64,000 nt of DNA from assembly GCF_014171475.1 (NCBI RefSeq), contig NZ_CP048817.1, forward strand, positions 1,736,001-1,800,000. Direction: 5' to 3'. This document shows, one piece after another, positions 61,499-64,000 of this stretch (positions are counted from its first letter, which is position 1; each line of letters starts with the position of its first letter). The notes under the pieces are model-generated. The model ran no database searches and was not told the DNA's origin. It saw nothing but the letters and a program-made list of their open reading frames with translations. Origin of the DNA: Sphingomonas sp. So64.6b. GTDB taxonomy: Bacteria > Pseudomonadota > Alphaproteobacteria > Sphingomonadales > Sphingomonadaceae. The position numbers and the translations under genes are program-made.

Positions 61499-62230
61499 TC
61501 ATTCGTCCTTCGTCTTCGCGTGCGCGCCAGAGGGCGACTGAACCCGAGCGCCGATATGGCGCTCCCAAAGGTCCGGCCGCCTTAGCCGTGTTTCGGTCTC
61601 GGCCATCGACTTTCGCCAGGCCGCGATCCTCGCATGATCCCCCGATCGCAGCACTTCGGGGATCGTGCGCCCTTCCCACATCGGTGGTCGGGTGTAATGC
61701 GGGTATTCGAGCAGCCCCGTTTCGAAGCTCTCGTCCACACCGCTGGAAGCCGCGCCCATTACGCCGGGAAGCAGCCGAATGCAAGCGTCGAGCAACACCA
61801 GCGCGCCCATCTCTCCGCCCGACAGGATATAGTCACCGATCGACACTTCCTCGACACCGCGTGCCTCGAAGATGCGTTCGTCGAATCCTTCGAACCGGCC
61901 GCATAAAATCGTAACCCCAGGGCCGTCGGCGAGTTGCCGTACACGCGCCTGAGTCAGCGGCGCGCCGCGCGGCGTCATCGCGAGCACGGGTCGATCCCCG
62001 GGTACGCTATCGATTGCCGCCGCCAGCACATCGACGCGCAACACCATCCCGGCCCCGCCGCCGGCTGGTGTGTCGTCGACCGTGCGGTGCCGATCGATCG
62101 CAAAGTCGCGGATATTGACTGCGTCGAGCGACCATTTGCCTTCGTTCAGCGCGCGCCCGGCAAGAGAAATACCGAGCGGCCCGGGAAACATCTCGGGGTA
62201 GAGCGTTAAGACGGTGGCGGCGAAGGACAT
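61499..62230 (-). CDS. trmD: tRNA (guanine37-N1)-methyltransferase
   Basis: A 243-residue TrmD that makes m1G37 to prevent frameshifting. The SAM-binding trefoil knot shows [20 protein letters not shown] with [15 protein letters not shown], preceded by [16 protein letters not shown] and followed by the linker [20 protein letters not shown] and [14 protein letters not shown]. rplS is directly downstream. The canonical rpsP-rimM partners are not upstream; instead a divergent flavoprotein starts 44 bp away. Confidence 0.98.
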   Translation of the reverse strand: MSFAATVLTLYPEMFPGPLGISLAGRALNEGKWSLDAVNIRDFAIDRHRTVDDTPAGGGAGMVLRVDVLAAAIDSVPGDRPVLAMTPRGAPLTQARVRQLADGPGVTILCGRFEGFDERIFEARGVEEVSIGDYILSGGEMGALVLLDACIRLLPGVMGAASSGVDESFETGLLEYPHYTRPPMWEGRTIPEVLRSGDHARIAAWRKSMAETETRLRRPDLWERHIGARVQSPSGAHAKTKDE

Positions 62231-62274
62231 GACTCTCCTTCCCGCAATGGTTACGCGAAGGCAAGGACGAGCAA

Positions 62275-63189
62275 TTGGACGTACAGGACGACTGCATCAT
62301 CATCGGTGCCGGCCCCGCCGGCCTGACCGCCGCGATCTATCTTGCGCGTTTCCATCTATCGATCCGGCTGTTCGATTGCGGCAGCAGCCGGGCCGCGCTG
62401 ATCCCGCGCACGCATAATCATGCGGGGTATCCCGGTGGAATCAAAGGAACGGACCTGCTCGCGTTGATGCTCGAACAAGCAGAAAGTTTCGGGGCGCGGC
62501 GTGAAATGGCCGAGGTGACGGCGATCATGCCGATCGACGACGGCTTCGAAGTGCAGGTCGAGGGAGCGACCTTCCGGGCGCGCAGCGTGTTGCTGGCGAC
62601 GGGCGTCGTCAACAACCGGCCGGACATGCCGTGCGAAGAGCATGACGACGCATTGGCGAGCGGATTACTGCGTTACTGCCCGATCTGTGACGGGTATGAA
62701 GTGACCGACAAGCGCGTCGGCGTGATCGGCACCGGTGATCATGGCATGCGCGAGGCTTTGTTCCTGCGCGGCTTTACCAGCGACATCACGCTGATCGCGC
62801 CGGGTGCCGCGCATGATCTGGATGCGGCGTGTCGCGCCAAGCTCGATGCGGCGGGGATCGCGCACGTCGATGGTCCGTGCAGGCCGATCCAGATTCGCGA
62901 TGGTCGGATCGTCGTGACCACGCCAAGCGGCGAACTGGATTTCGCCAGCATCTACCCCGCGCTCGGGTCTAAAATTCGCTCGGGCCTGGCGGTGGCGGCT
63001 GGTGCGCGCGCGTCGGAGGATGGTTGTCTCGAGGTCGATGCGCATCAGCGCACAACTGTCCCCGGCCTGTTCGCGGCAGGTGATGTGGTGAAGGGCCTCG
63101 ACCAGATCAGCAATGCGATGGGCCAAGCCGGCGTCGCCGCGACCAGCATCCGCAATCTGCTCGACGAGCAGCAATCGATCAGGCGGTGA
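62275..63189 (+). CDS. thioredoxin-reductase-like NAD(P)/FAD oxidoreductase
   Basis: A 304-residue two-dinucleotide-fold flavoprotein. The FAD motif is [20 protein letters not shown], the redox pair CPICDGYE (Cys near 138 and 141), the second fold [20 protein letters not shown], and the C-terminal FAD site [20 protein letters not shown]. Unlike canonical TrxB the NADPH motif reads GTGDHG (instead of GGGDSA), and the substrate thioredoxin is not fixed. The TTG start has AAGGA upstream. It diverges from trmD across only 44 bp and converges with the metallophosphoesterase, overlapping its end by 11 bp. Confidence 0.9.
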   Translation: MDVQDDCIIIGAGPAGLTAAIYLARFHLSIRLFDCGSSRAALIPRTHNHAGYPGGIKGTDLLALMLEQAESFGARREMAEVTAIMPIDDGFEVQVEGATFRARSVLLATGVVNNRPDMPCEEHDDALASGLLRYCPICDGYEVTDKRVGVIGTGDHGMREALFLRGFTSDITLIAPGAAHDLDAACRAKLDAAGIAHVDGPCRPIQIRDGRIVVTTPSGELDFASIYPALGSKIRSGLAVAAGARASEDGCLEVDAHQRTTVPGLFAAGDVVKGLDQISNAMGQAGVAATSIRNLLDEQQSIRR

Positions 63190-63910
63190 GACGGCCGCTG
63201 CGGAGCGCCTCGGCCCAATCGCCGCGCCCTTCACGCGCCGCCTTGGCCGCAGCCGCTTCATGATCATACTCGACCGCGACGAACTCAAGTCGGCCGTTTT
63301 CGATAATCGCGTAGCGAGCTCGGGGATCGCCGACTTCCACACGATACGGCCAGGGCCGGTCATCGTCGAACGCTTGCAGCCCGACGCTGCCGGGGTTTGC
63401 CACGATTCGTCCGTCACCAAGCGCAACAATGCGCGGAAGATGGGTGTGGCCACAAAGGACGATCGCCTCATGCCGATCTCCGGCACGTCCAGCGATCTCC
63501 GCGCCGGTTGCCTCGCGCATACCAGTCGGCTCAACCGTGTGCAGGAAATGTTCGAGGTCGCTGACCGGCGTGCCGTGGCACATGAAGATGTCGGGCGAAT
63601 ATTCCAGCACCGGCGGCTGTGCGGCGATCCATGCCAGATGCCGTTCGTCGAGCACGTCGCGCGCATGACTGTCGCTGGCGCCCATCCGCGCCCGATCGAG
63701 GGTCAGCAATTGACGTTCATGGTTGCCCGCAATCGTCGGCCAGTCCTTGCACATCAGACGCTCGGCGGTTTCGACCGGCCACAGTGGACCGGACAGAGTA
63801 TCGCCAAGGTTGAGAAAAGCGTCGCAACCCCTTGCCTGCGCATCGGCGATCACCGCGTCCAGCGCGAGCACATTGCCGTGGATGTCGGACAGCACGGCAA
63901 TGCGGGTCAT
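63179..63910 (-). CDS. metallophosphoesterase family protein
   Basis: A 243-residue calcineurin-like phosphoesterase. The metal-binding blocks are in order: IAVLSDIHGNVLAL, FLNLGDTLSGPLWP, TIAGNHERQLL, CHGTPVSDLEHFLH and VLCGHTHLPRIVAL, followed by VANPGSVGLQAF. The Met at 63910 overlaps the stop of the upstream gene (ATGA). The substrate (phosphodiester, nucleotide or protein phosphate) is unknown. Its C-terminal end overlaps the convergent flavoprotein gene by 11 bp. Confidence 0.92.
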   Translation of the reverse strand: MTRIAVLSDIHGNVLALDAVIADAQARGCDAFLNLGDTLSGPLWPVETAERLMCKDWPTIAGNHERQLLTLDRARMGASDSHARDVLDERHLAWIAAQPPVLEYSPDIFMCHGTPVSDLEHFLHTVEPTGMREATGAEIAGRAGDRHEAIVLCGHTHLPRIVALGDGRIVANPGSVGLQAFDDDRPWPYRVEVGDPRARYAIIENGRLEFVAVEYDHEAAAAKAAREGRGDWAEALRSGRLTA

Positions 63911-64000
63911 GAGATAAAGTCGTCCGCCACGACCAGGCGCTCGCCATCCCATTCGGGCACTGCGTCGGCATTCATCGGAACCATGAAGCGCTTGCCCGTG
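63907..64000 (-). CDS. C-terminal end of an upstream gene (start outside window)
   Basis: The last 30 codons of a frame (GKRFMVPMNADAVPEWDGER then LVVADDFIS) open to the window edge. Its TGA overlaps the ATG of the metallophosphoesterase, so the two are translationally coupled. Too little is visible for a family call. Confidence 0.6.
   Translation of the reverse strand, partial: TGKRFMVPMNADAVPEWDGERLVVADDFIS

Overview
The window is a chromosomal segment of a high-GC alphaproteobacterium, most likely a Sphingomonas or close relative. The evidence is the content: two large TonB-dependent receptors, a CC0125-type lipoprotein, TonB_C-domain proteins, argJ followed by a GST, several secreted peptidases, a DivL-type signalling protein upstream of tsaE-amgK-murU-addB-addA-trxA, and the sphingomonad-style dispersed hairpin 'GTTCG..TGAGCTTGTCGAAG'. 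No rRNA, tRNA, CRISPR array, transposase, integrase or phage gene was recognised.

Layout. 1-7.4 kb: the end of a TonB-dependent receptor, a zinc alcohol dehydrogenase, a UbiB-family kinase, an O6-alkylguanine-DNA methyltransferase, and a TetR/GNAT pair divergent from an SDR oxidoreductase across a clear palindrome. 7.4-13.4 kb: a secreted hypothetical protein, a large autotransporter with about ten ~50-residue passenger repeats, and a small lipoprotein. 13.4-17.8 kb: secA and three upstream genes, one of them a TonB_C protein broken by a one-base frameshift. 17.9-25.6 kb: ppk2, a CorA-type channel, a PiT phosphate transporter, argJ, two GST-fold proteins, a hypothetical protein and trxA. 25.6-37.2 kb: a tightly overlapped reverse-strand operon, divL - [ccdA-ccdB] - tsaE - amgK - murU - addB - addA, with a toxin-antitoxin pair inserted after divL. 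37.2-41.8 kb: a visibly more A/T-rich islet carrying a TIGR03032/DUF4915 protein and a TonB-dependent receptor. 41.8-47.1 kb: ahcY with an operator-like palindrome, yqgE, a peroxiredoxin, and AMP nucleosidase flanked by two small membrane proteins that have EcfG-like promoters. 47.1-57.8 kb: an M2 metallopeptidase, an alpha/beta hydrolase, a marR-emrA-emrB efflux operon bracketed by two GFA-fold zinc proteins, asd, and a DPP-IV peptidase. 57.8-64 kb: a DUF418 membrane protein, a 44-residue membrane miniprotein, a polytopic membrane protein, rplS, trmD, a thioredoxin-reductase-like flavoprotein, a metallophosphoesterase, and the end of one more gene.

How the parts work together. Much of the window is housekeeping: SecA export, AddAB recombination, cell-wall recycling by AmgK/MurU, t6A synthesis by TsaE, arginine and aspartate-family synthesis, the methyl cycle, and ribosome/tRNA modification. 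Stress and detoxification genes are layered on this: Ogt, GSTs, peroxiredoxin, thioredoxin, EmrAB and GFA proteins. Outer-membrane and periplasmic nutrient acquisition is served by the TonB receptors and the secreted M2 and S9 peptidases. The most unusual signals are the DivL Tyr-for-His substitution together with loss of the N-box Asn, the promoter-equipped ccdAB pair inside a conserved operon, the DUF4915/TonB-receptor islet with a perfect 13-bp leader hairpin, three EcfG-like promoters, the ahcY palindrome, the frameshifted TonB_C gene, and a short membrane ORF that is easily missed.
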